Shown here: positions 56,814 through 64,000 of the stretch, in pieces | How positions within the stretch are numbered: position 1 is the first letter of the stretch | How the letters are laid out: every line of letters starts with the position of its first letter | Assembly: GCA_018402305.1 (NCBI GenBank) | Contig: JAGYJE010000008.1 | Location: 92,224-156,223, forward strand | Direction of reading: 5' to 3' | Origin: Puniceicoccaceae bacterium | Lineage (GTDB): Bacteria; Verrucomicrobiota; Verrucomicrobiia; Opitutales; Coraliomargaritaceae | Length of the DNA: 64,000 nucleotides | Program-made: the position numbers and the translations under genes | The notes under the pieces: generated by a model | Databases searched by the model: none | What the model was told of the DNA's origin: nothing | What the model saw: only the letters and a program-made list of their open reading frames with translations

Positions 56814-57770
56814 CTATCGAAGCCAGCGCTTCCAGTTTTCGCGGTAGGCTTCGGCATTCCGCCAGTCGACCACACGGGGTGTCGTCCGCACAAGATTCGA
56901 TTCAGGCGATTGCTCGTTGTGCAGCTTTTCGACCAATGCCTCCACACTTTGATAGCCCCATTCGTAGTAGGGGTGAACGATGAGCGCATCGAGATAGCCC
57001 CGGTCCACGTACATGAAAGCCGATGGTGTGGACTGGATCGCCACGATGGGCCGCTCACCTGGTTTCCAGGGGAGGGCGGGCATGCCCAGCATAGGCCAGT
57101 CTTCGAGGAATACCCAGGCGTCGATTTGGTCGTTTCGGTCGGCTTCTTCGGCTGCATGGATTGCCGCCACGGCAGAGCGGTAATCCGGTTCGCAGGTCAC
57201 CGTCGTGGCAATGCGCCGAAACCCGAGAACCTCTCGCAAGCCGGAAAGGCGTTGCTCCAGAGCCGGTGTCGGATTTGCGCTGGTCAGGATGGCAACACGG
57301 CCCCGGGACGACAGTTTGGTCAGCACCGTGTGCCCGGCAAGGCGACCGGCCTCTACCTCGTCGGCGAGCAGTGCAACCAGCGGTTCGACTTCGCTGAGTT
57401 GCCGTTCGAAATAAACGATTTCCTGGCCTTGATCGCGGGCGAACTGGATGGAGCTCTGGACAGCACCGGTAGGCTCCGGGCTAACGATCAGACCATCAGC
57501 GTTCTCGATAAATAAATCGGCCAGCGAGGTCGCCTGAGTACTTCCCTGAGACTGGTCGGGCGTGTAAACGAGCAGTTCGACGTCGATGGAGTAGCGCTCG
57601 CTTAGCTCGAGTGCGGCGTCCTTCGCACCTTCATGCGCGGCTTGGTAGATTGTGTCGCTCTGATCGCTTCCCACGATGCCGAGCTTATACTCGCCGAGGA
57701 GCTCTCGGTTCTGGGCGGAGGCGGTGCCAACAAAAAAGAGCAGCGTAGCGATATAAATACGGAGGCACAT
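56814..57770 (-). CDS. Periplasmic sugar-binding-like protein (LacI/RbsB fold), orphan
   Basis: A 318-residue exported protein with a signal peptide (IYIATLLFFVGTASAQN). It has a type I periplasmic-binding fold: YKLGIVGSDQSDTIYQAAHE, DLFIENADGLIVSPEPTGAV, DEVEAGRLAGHTVL, and GYLDALIVHPYYEWGYQSVE. It resembles substrate-binding proteins of sugar ABC transporters. No ATPase or permease gene is adjacent, so it may serve a sensor kinase or a distant transporter. Confidence 0.8.
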   Translation of the reverse strand: MCLRIYIATLLFFVGTASAQNRELLGEYKLGIVGSDQSDTIYQAAHEGAKDAALELSERYSIDVELLVYTPDQSQGSTQATSLADLFIENADGLIVSPEPTGAVQSSIQFARDQGQEIVYFERQLSEVEPLVALLADEVEAGRLAGHTVLTKLSSRGRVAILTSANPTPALEQRLSGLREVLGFRRIATTVTCEPDYRSAVAAIHAAEEADRNDQIDAWVFLEDWPMLGMPALPWKPGERPIVAIQSTPSAFMYVDRGYLDALIVHPYYEWGYQSVEALVEKLHNEQSPESNLVRTTPRVVDWRNAEAYRENWKRWLR

Positions 57771-57874
57771 GGTGATTGAGGAAGCGCAGTTATGTAGTAG
57801 ACAGAGGCCTGTTGGCTTTGTTCAGCTTTTGTCGTTGATTTGGCCACTGCCTGCCGAGCTTTTGGCCGTTGAGA

Positions 57875-59314
57875 TCATTTTTGCTCCAGTTCGAATCTAT
57901 CTTTATAATCGTTGACGACCCAGCCTTGGGCGAGGAGGTCGTCGCGTATCGAATCGGCCCGGGTAAAGTCCTTGGCTTGTTTGGCATCCCAGCGAGCTTG
58001 GGCAAGCTCCATGATGACGGCGGGTGCGTCGGCGGATTTGGCTTCGGTAGTAAAAAGCTCCAGTCCGAGGGCGTAGAGCAGCGCTCCGAGCGCATGGAGT
58101 AGGGCGCGGGCGCCGCTCGCATCCAAAGCGGCGGCTGGGTTTGAACCGATTACACCAAAAATCGCGCCGAGGCAGGCAGCTGTGTTCAAGTTGTTCAGCA
58201 AGGCGTCCCAGGCTTTACCGAGTCGCCCGAAGTCATCCGGTGCATTCGGGCCAACATAGGTGCTATTGAACCTTTCGGGGGATTCCGCTGTCTTGGAGAG
58301 GAGGGTTTCGGCAAAGCGCTCGATCCGGCTGAGGGCGCTCTTGGAAGCGTGGAGACCGTCAAAGGTGAAATTTAATTGCTGGCGATAGCTGCCCGCAATT
58401 AAAGTATACCGCACGACCATGGGGCTGAACCCTTTGGCCCTGAGGTCGTCGAGGGTGTAGAGATTCCCGAGACTCTTCGACATCTTGGCCCCCTCAACCA
58501 TGAGGTGGGCACTGTGGAACCAGTGATGGCAAAAGTCATGGCCGTGGGCGCATTCGGACTGCGCAATCTCATTCTCGTGGTGTGGAAAGCACAGGTCGAT
58601 ACCCCCACCGTGTACGTCGATCGTTTCGCCACCGAACGCACTAGCCACCATGGCGGAACACTCGAGATGCCAGCCCGGTCGGCCCTCGCCCCAAGGGCTG
58701 GGCCAAGCGTTGTTTCCGTCCTCTGGCTTACGGCTTTTCCAGAGCGCGAAATCACTCACGGATTCACGGTCGTATTCGTCGGCATCATTGACGGCCCCGG
58801 CCGAGTTTTCGCTTTGCGTCTTGAGTTCTCTCTGTTTCAGCCGCGATAGGCGTCCGTAGTCTTCGAAGGAGTTAACGCGAAAGTAAACTGAGCCGTCGTC
58901 GGCCGCATAGGCGTGGCCCTTTTCAATCAGTTTTTCAATAAGGGCGATCTGCTCGGGGATGTGGGCGACCGCACTTGGCTCAGTGGATGGGGTGAGCATG
59001 TTGAGCGCTTTGCAGTCCTCATGGAACTTGTTCGTCCACCGGGCGGTGAAGTCTTTCAGCGTAAGCCCCGCCGCCTCCGAGCCACGGATGGTCTTATCAT
59101 CGAGATCGGTGATATTTCTCACGTGTTTGACTGCGGTGCCGTCTAGCTCAAGCACGCGGCGCAGGGTGTCCTGAATGAGGAAGGTGCGAAAGTTGCCAAT
59201 GTGAGCCGGGCCATAAACGGTCGGCCCGCAGCAATAAAAGCGCAGGGTTTCCCCGCTCTTCGGGGTGAGCGTTTTCACGGAGCGGCTCAGTGTGTCGTAG
59301 AGTTTTACTGGCAT
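57875..59314 (-). CDS. cysS: Cysteinyl-tRNA synthetase
   Basis: A 479-residue class I synthetase. RFYCCGPTVYGPAHIGNFRT carries the first zinc Cys and the HIGN signature. GWHLECSAMVASAFG and CFPHHENEIAQSECAHG supply the other zinc ligands, and EGAKMSKSLGNLYTLDDL is the KMSKS loop. The start at 59314 (MPVKLYDTLSRSVKTL) is the family start; 37 upstream codons belong to the leader. Confidence 0.97.
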   Translation of the reverse strand: MPVKLYDTLSRSVKTLTPKSGETLRFYCCGPTVYGPAHIGNFRTFLIQDTLRRVLELDGTAVKHVRNITDLDDKTIRGSEAAGLTLKDFTARWTNKFHEDCKALNMLTPSTEPSAVAHIPEQIALIEKLIEKGHAYAADDGSVYFRVNSFEDYGRLSRLKQRELKTQSENSAGAVNDADEYDRESVSDFALWKSRKPEDGNNAWPSPWGEGRPGWHLECSAMVASAFGGETIDVHGGGIDLCFPHHENEIAQSECAHGHDFCHHWFHSAHLMVEGAKMSKSLGNLYTLDDLRAKGFSPMVVRYTLIAGSYRQQLNFTFDGLHASKSALSRIERFAETLLSKTAESPERFNSTYVGPNAPDDFGRLGKAWDALLNNLNTAACLGAIFGVIGSNPAAALDASGARALLHALGALLYALGLELFTTEAKSADAPAVIMELAQARWDAKQAKDFTRADSIRDDLLAQGWVVNDYKDRFELEQK

Positions 59315-59375
59315 GGCTGCTATCGATGGCAGACTGACCGGGAAAGTGAAGGGAAAAGGGGCTTTTAGGGTGCGG

Positions 59376-60281
59376 TTAGGACGCCCGCAGTTGGAACAAT
59401 AAATCGCCCCATTCACCGTCCTCACGGCTATCGACCTCCAATGTTACCTCAGGACGGCACCGCGCAAATTCTGCTAAAAAGTGTTCGCGGACCTGACTAA
59501 GCTCCTTTGTCAGAATCCCGCTCAGCGCGAGCGCGCCGCTGGTTTTGACGCCCTGGATCAATGGTGTGCAGTGAGGGATCAGCACGTCGGTCTGAATATT
59601 GGCCAAAACAAGATCACCTTGGCGGCCACCGGCGAAACCGGCATCGAGATCGGCCGCCACGAATTCAGGCTTCTTCAAGTGCGGATTTTCCTCAGCGTTG
59701 CTCTGGCACACGGTGATGGCTTCGGGGTCGAAATCAAAGCCATAAACCAGTTCGTAGCCGAGCGCGGCAGCCGAGAAGGCCAGCACGCCCGAACCGCATC
59801 CGGCATCGATTACCTGGTGCGTCTTCAAAGAATTCGGATTCGCCTCGAGATAATCGAGCAGCCGCCGGGCGCAGAGGCGGGTGGTTTCGTGCGCGCCGGT
59901 CCCGAAGGCCATGCCGGCATCCAGATAAACCACCGCACTACCACTGGGTGCGTGCATGTTTTCCCGCTCCCAAACGGGAATCCAGTGGAGTTGTCGGTCG
60001 CTCCATCGCTTGACGAAGGCTTTGTAGGCGTTTTGCCAGTCGGCATCAACAATCTCGGAAAGTTCAAAATCTTCCGGTAGATCTTTGAATTCTTCACGGA
60101 GAACGTTCAACTCTACTTGAGCCGCCACAGCATCCGGGAAGATGCCGAACAACTCATAGGGATCGGTGATCTCTTTTTGCATGATGCCCCAGTAGGGCGT
60201 CTCGGTTTCGCAGAAATAAGCATCAAGCGGATCCGCCATAGCTTCCGAGATGCGGGCGCGTAGTTCGACTTGTTGGCTCAT
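59376..60281 (-). CDS. prmA: Ribosomal protein L11 methyltransferase
   Basis: A 301-residue SAM enzyme that trimethylates L11. It has [59 protein letters not shown] and [13 protein letters not shown], which takes the place of the NPP-like motif. The start overlaps the purN stop by four bases (ATGA), so the pair is translationally coupled. Confidence 0.93.
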   Translation of the reverse strand: MSQQVELRARISEAMADPLDAYFCETETPYWGIMQKEITDPYELFGIFPDAVAAQVELNVLREEFKDLPEDFELSEIVDADWQNAYKAFVKRWSDRQLHWIPVWERENMHAPSGSAVVYLDAGMAFGTGAHETTRLCARRLLDYLEANPNSLKTHQVIDAGCGSGVLAFSAAALGYELVYGFDFDPEAITVCQSNAEENPHLKKPEFVAADLDAGFAGGRQGDLVLANIQTDVLIPHCTPLIQGVKTSGALALSGILTKELSQVREHFLAEFARCRPEVTLEVDSREDGEWGDLLFQLRAS

Positions 60282-60880
60282 GATGTTTTGGGAGGTTGGA
60301 TCTTGCCCTTGCTGAGGCGCGCGATGACTTCGGGGAGTAGCCCATGCTCGGCAATATGGATTTTCTTGCTAAGGATATCAAACGTATCCGATTCTTCAAT
60401 ACGCACCTCTTTTTGATCGATGATGGGGCCCGCATCCAACTCCGGTGTGACCCAGTGGACCGTGCAGCCGGTTATTTTGACACCGTAGTCATACGCCTGC
60501 TTAATACCATCGATACCGGGGAAGCTGGGCAGAAGGCTCGGGTGTAGGTTGATCATGCGCCCATCAAAGGCCTCGATAAAGGGTCGGCGGATGATCCGCA
60601 TGAAGCCGGCTAAAACAATAAGCTTCGGTGAAAAAGACCGGATTCGTTCGATATAAGCTTGTTCGGCTGCGTCGGATAGCCGTGCCCCTTTTTGCCCGGG
60701 ATCGAGGAATATAGCGGGCACCGAATACTTCTGCCCCAGAGCCAGAATGCGGGCGTCTTCGTGATCGCTGAAAACAGCGGCTACGGTTGCAGAGCCAAGA
60801 TTCTTTTTTGACTGGGCCTTGAGAAGGGCTTCCGCGTTGGTGCCCCGACCGGAGCCGAGTATGACGATTGGATAGGACAT
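60278..60880 (-). CDS. purN: Phosphoribosylglycinamide formyltransferase
   Basis: A 200-residue 10-formyl-THF-dependent enzyme of purine synthesis. It has [18 protein letters not shown] at the N-terminus, [19 protein letters not shown], and the catalytic segment [20 protein letters not shown] (Asn-His). [20 protein letters not shown] supplies the catalytic Asp. It is followed directly by prmA. Confidence 0.96.
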   Translation of the reverse strand: MSYPIVILGSGRGTNAEALLKAQSKKNLGSATVAAVFSDHEDARILALGQKYSVPAIFLDPGQKGARLSDAAEQAYIERIRSFSPKLIVLAGFMRIIRRPFIEAFDGRMINLHPSLLPSFPGIDGIKQAYDYGVKITGCTVHWVTPELDAGPIIDQKEVRIEESDTFDILSKKIHIAEHGLLPEVIARLSKGKIQPPKTS

Positions 60881-60980
60881 GATGTGGTGTGTTGTCAGTG
60901 AGCCCTAAAACTCATTTTCAGTTTTTGATCAGTAGCCGTGGGGCCGACACCCGAAAGTTTCAAAACCTCAGGAGAGTGGG

Positions 60981-62138
60981 TTAGCGGAAGAATTTTTTTG
61001 CTTTTTCAACAAAGGACTCACTCACCGGGTTGGCCGGATCACCGCAGGCCTCGGCGTAGTCTTCGAGTTTTGCTCGTTGCTCGCCAGTTAACTTGGTCGG
61101 GACTTCGACTTGAACACGAATCAGGAGATCTCCTTTACGAGCACCCCGAAGAGCCGGTATGCCTTGCTCACGGAGACGGAACGTGGTTCCCGTCTGAGTT
61201 CCGGCTGGGATTTTTAGCGACCCCTTTCCGAATAAGGTCGGCACGCTGATGGAACCGCCGAGCGCCGCCAAGGTGAATTTAATGGGGACTTCGCAAAAGA
61301 GATCGTTATCGTGCCGCTCAAAAAGCTCGTGCTCTTTGACGTGGATAATGATGTAAAGGTCGCCGGCCTGGCCACCCATGTGGCCCGCTTCCCCCTTTCC
61401 AGCGGAGCGTAGTTTGGAACCAGTGGCCACGCCAGGGGGGATGCGCACCTTGACCGTGCTGCTGTCCATGACGCGTCCTTCACCGCGGCAGTCTCCACAG
61501 GGGTTCTCAATGCTTTGTCCCGCTCCCTGGCAGGTGGGGCAGACTTGTCGAAAACTGATAAAGCCACGGTTGGACGTGACCTGTCCGGCACCTCCGCAGG
61601 TTGGGCAGGTCTTCTTGCCCGAGCCTGGCTCCGCTCCGGAACCACTGCACTTTTTGCAACCGACGGGCCGACGATAGCGGATTTCTTTCTCCGTGCCCTT
61701 CGCCGCCTCCTCAAGCGAGATTTCAAGGTCGTAGCGAAGATCGGCACCGTGTTGGGCACCGCCTGCGGAGCGGCCCCCGCCACCTCCAAAAAATTCCTCG
61801 AAGATACCACCACCGCCTCCTCCGCCGCCGCCAAAGGCTTCGCGGAAGATGTCAAAAGGGTCGTGGCCTCCCATGCCCCCCATGCCACCGCCAGCGTTGC
61901 CCATGCCACCCTGCTTGAAGGCAGCGTGCCCATAGCGGTCATAGGCGGCCCGCTTGTCGGCATCTTTCAAGACGTCGTAAGCCTCCGAAATCTCCTTGAA
62001 TTTAGCCTCGGCCTGCGCGTCGCCGGGGTTTTTGTCCGGGTGGTATTTGACTGCCAGTTTGCGGTAGGCCTTCTTAAGGTCCGAATCCGAAGCGTCGCGT
62101 CCAACACCAAGTAGTCCGTAATAGTCTGTAGTCGCCAT
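60981..62138 (-). CDS. dnaJ: Chaperone DnaJ
   Basis: A 385-residue co-chaperone. The J-domain has YHPDKNPGD, and a long Gly-rich linker follows at about residues 75-130. Four intact CxxCxGxG zinc repeats follow ([32 protein letters not shown]), then the substrate-binding C-terminal domain. It stimulates the DnaK ATPase; dnaK is not in the window. It starts 6 bases after grpE. Confidence 0.97.
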   Translation of the reverse strand: MATTDYYGLLGVGRDASDSDLKKAYRKLAVKYHPDKNPGDAQAEAKFKEISEAYDVLKDADKRAAYDRYGHAAFKQGGMGNAGGGMGGMGGHDPFDIFREAFGGGGGGGGGIFEEFFGGGGGRSAGGAQHGADLRYDLEISLEEAAKGTEKEIRYRRPVGCKKCSGSGAEPGSGKKTCPTCGGAGQVTSNRGFISFRQVCPTCQGAGQSIENPCGDCRGEGRVMDSSTVKVRIPPGVATGSKLRSAGKGEAGHMGGQAGDLYIIIHVKEHELFERHDNDLFCEVPIKFTLAALGGSISVPTLFGKGSLKIPAGTQTGTTFRLREQGIPALRGARKGDLLIRVQVEVPTKLTGEQRAKLEDYAEACGDPANPVSESFVEKAKKFFR

Positions 62139-62144
62139 AGTGCT

Positions 62145-62747
62145 CTAACTTGGGTTCTCTTTCTCCGGACCGCTGGATACGATCACATTCGCAGCGCGAA
62201 TCAGCCGCTCATTCAACCGGTAGCCCGCACGAACAGTTTGAATAACGTGGTCCTCTTCGACATCTTTCGAGGCTTGGTGAGCAATGCACTCATGTAAATT
62301 GGGGTCGAAGATTTCACCATCGGGAACAAGCTCCTCAAGCCCCTGCTCACCAAGTGATTTCTTCAACTGATCATCGACCATCTTGAAGCCAAAAGTTACT
62401 TCCTTGGCTTCCGGATGCTGCTCGGCGGCTTGCAATCCAAGCTTCATATTGTCCAGAACCGGAAGGAGTGACTCGATGACATTTGCCGCCGCGCTGCGGA
62501 TAATGTCCTGTTTCTCCCGGGTAATCCGTTTGCGGTAGTTTTCCATGTCAGCAACGCTGCGGAGGTATCGGGCCTTCATTTCAGCCGCTTCGGCCTGCGC
62601 TTTCTCCAAATCGGTTAGGATGGGCTCCTGACTTTCGGAAACTTCCTGGTTCTCCGGGGCCCCATCGTTTTCGGCCGCTACGCTTGATTCCGCCCCCGCG
62701 TCGGTCTCTTTGAGAGGCTCGGGTTTATCTTCGTTCTGTTGTGCCAT
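62145..62747 (-). CDS. grpE: Nucleotide exchange factor GrpE
   Basis: A 200-residue protein with an acidic N-terminal tail and a long coiled coil (about residues 50-105, [20 protein letters not shown]). The C-terminal beta domain has the signature [20 protein letters not shown], followed by [20 protein letters not shown]. It is paired with dnaJ. The start at 62747 ([11 protein letters not shown]) is preferred over 18 upstream codons. Confidence 0.96.
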   Translation of the reverse strand: MAQQNEDKPEPLKETDAGAESSVAAENDGAPENQEVSESQEPILTDLEKAQAEAAEMKARYLRSVADMENYRKRITREKQDIIRSAAANVIESLLPVLDNMKLGLQAAEQHPEAKEVTFGFKMVDDQLKKSLGEQGLEELVPDGEIFDPNLHECIAHQASKDVEEDHVIQTVRAGYRLNERLIRAANVIVSSGPEKENPS

Positions 62748-62929
62748 AGTCAGTTGAATTGTTTTTTGAGAAGTACTCCGCACGGCCAGGAACGCCAGCA
62801 TTTGGAGAGAGAGCGCGGGAGTGTGCAGATAAATTTTGAGAATTCAAGGGCGCAGTCAGAGTTATTGAAAGAGTGACTTCGAGCCGCTTCCCGCTTGACT
62901 CGCAGATTAAAAACGAAACATTCTCAGCC

Positions 62930-63169
62930 ATGGCAGAACTAGATGAAAAATGGCCGGAAAATGTGAAGGGTAAGTTTTACGTTGATGAGCAGTGCATCGA
63001 CTGCGATCTTTGCCGCGAAACCGCACCGGATAACTTTACCCGCAACGAAGACGGGGGCTACTCCTTTGTCTATAAGCAACCGGGCACGCCAGAGGAAGAG
63101 GAGCTGTGCAACGAGGCGCTTGAAGGCTGCCCGGTCGAGGCGATTGGTAACAACGGTGAAGACGCCTAG
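62930..63169 (+). CDS. Ferredoxin, single [4Fe-4S] cluster
   Basis: A 79-residue ferredoxin starting [20 protein letters not shown]. Cluster ligands are in [16 protein letters not shown] (CxxCxxC) and [15 protein letters not shown] (the distal Cys before Pro). The length and the DNF/ED pattern match monocluster ferredoxins of the Thermotoga/Bacillus type. It is divergent from grpE and overlaps trmB by 14 bases. Confidence 0.93.
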   Translation: MAELDEKWPENVKGKFYVDEQCIDCDLCRETAPDNFTRNEDGGYSFVYKQPGTPEEEELCNEALEGCPVEAIGNNGEDA

Positions 63170-63803
63170 CAGCGTAGGGGCACCCGCTTTTCCGTCAGGA
63201 GCGGAAACGGAGCGGACCGAAGCGCATGCACGGGAATTGGCTAAACAAGCCCTGCGCAAGCGGGAACTGGCATCGGCTCTGCAAACTGACCTCGCTGGGT
63301 GCGAACGCATTTTGCTCGAACCGGGCTGTGGTCACGGGCACTGGCTGGCGGATTTTGCAGCGGCGCACCCCCGTACGACCTGCGTCGGCGTCGACCTGAT
63401 CTCGTGGCGGATACGGAAGGGGAACGACAAAAAGGCAAAGCGTGGCTTGCCGAATCTATTCTTCTACAAAGCTGAGCTGGGCGAATTTCTCGAAGTACTA
63501 CCAGCCAATTTTCGACTCGACCGAACAGTCTTCCTATTTCCGGATCCCTGGCCGAAAGCACGTCATCACCGGCGGCGTATGGTGCAAACCGGCCTGCTCA
63601 GCGAAGTCGCCCGTCGCACAGACCGGGGAGGGGAATTTTGCTTTCGAAGCGATGATCGCCCCTACTTCGACTGGACGGTAGAGCACCTCGAAACACATCC
63701 CAATTGGCAAATCGAAGAGTCGGCAGTCTGGCCCCACGAAACCGAGACCTATTTCCAAGGCCTCATGGACGCCTACTTTTCAGTCATCGCCAAACGGGTC
63801 TAG
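63156..63803 (+). CDS. trmB: tRNA (guanine-N7-)-methyltransferase
   Basis: A 215-residue SAM enzyme that makes m7G46 in tRNA. It has [60 protein letters not shown], and [17 protein letters not shown] near the C-terminus. It uses a GTG start at 63156 inside the end of the ferredoxin gene; the open frame further upstream is the ferredoxin in another frame. Confidence 0.9.
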   Translation: MKTPSSVGAPAFPSGAETERTEAHARELAKQALRKRELASALQTDLAGCERILLEPGCGHGHWLADFAAAHPRTTCVGVDLISWRIRKGNDKKAKRGLPNLFFYKAELGEFLEVLPANFRLDRTVFLFPDPWPKARHHRRRMVQTGLLSEVARRTDRGGEFCFRSDDRPYFDWTVEHLETHPNWQIEESAVWPHETETYFQGLMDAYFSVIAKRV

Positions 63804-63840
63804 GTCGCAAGCAATATCTACGAATCACAAATATGCCCTA

Positions 63841-64000
63841 TATTTTATAGCCGGGTCATAATTTTTTAGTTGACTCGTTTTGTTTTGGCGGAATAGTGGA
63901 CTGGATTATGGGAAGACGGATACGCAGATTGGTGTCGAGAAAATCTACAGTTATCCACCACGCGATGAGCCGTATCGTGGGTGGGCAGATGCTTTTGGGG
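63841..64000 (+). mobile_element. RAYT transposase element, copy 3, 5' end (runs off the window)
   Basis: From TATTTTATAG at 63841 the sequence matches the upstream flank and start of RAYT copies 1 and 2. The coding part begins at 63908 and reads MGRRIRRLVSRKSTVIHHAM in frame to the window end with only a few substitutions. This copy may be intact. The shared left boundary helps to define the mobile unit. Confidence 0.88.

Overview
The window is a bacterial chromosome segment of moderately high GC, densely packed with housekeeping genes. It most likely comes from a Verrucomicrobiota bacterium, probably of the Opitutae/Opitutia type. This is an inference from a VPEP-like C-terminal sorting signal (987-1703), a primary sigma factor with a long Lys/Ala-rich tail, the REP-associated transposase (RAYT) family, and the mixture of metabolic genes. 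No 16S gene is present, so the placement rests on protein-level recognition only.

Layout. 1-459 is the 3' end of nrdA with a clean terminator. 499-3051 is a gene graveyard: a phospholipase-D-like remnant, a PEP-CTERM protein, a frameshifted restriction-enzyme-like remnant, a short palindromic repeat family and a truncated DUF1778 antitoxin. 3165-15952 is a complete succinate/propionate module. It has cobalamin adenosyltransferase, both methylmalonyl-CoA mutase subunits, the epimerase, a four-subunit Na+-translocating methylmalonyl-CoA decarboxylase, a CoA-transferase and the MeaB chaperone, followed by a nitrilase-family amidase. Together these can interconvert succinate and propionate and couple the decarboxylation to a sodium gradient. 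15972-24238 is a leftward information-processing block: TPR lipoprotein, dnaG, rpoD, lipoprotein, tatA, thrS.

24287-31002 begins with a DUF362-like exported protein, an isolated nuoA and a PTS-EIIA/diadenylate cyclase fusion. It then runs into a rearranged area in which the 3' part of the cyclase gene and its downstream spacer are repeated, with many small deletions and few substitutions. Interleaved are RAYT transposase copies and a broken IS630 fragment. A third RAYT copy starts at the right edge of the window.

31141-47222 holds a pullulanase-type GH13 enzyme, a menH-ppiB-cobA/hemD-hemC block, ilvC and ilvN, tRNA-Val, a two-domain acyltransferase, a YmdB-type phosphodiesterase, two RNA methyltransferases, rpsU, a sugar isomerase-like protein and rho. 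Many gaps here contain minisatellites, each with a different unit. 47569-64000 holds a lipid-modification cluster (SRPBCC, desaturase, DUF1295, cyclopropane synthase), gdhA, folB-folK, a SMUG1-type uracil-DNA glycosylase, nitronate monooxygenase, an enoyl reductase, an orphan periplasmic binding protein, cysS, prmA-purN, dnaJ-grpE, ferredoxin and trmB.

The points most worth following are: the EIIA/c-di-AMP synthase fusion and its odd duplication; an approximately 130-residue lipoyl-like insertion in the decarboxylase beta subunit; a DnaG primase that has lost three of four zinc ligands; an H1-like tail on RpoD; and a G-rich heptamer array sitting at the ribosome-binding position of cobA/hemD.
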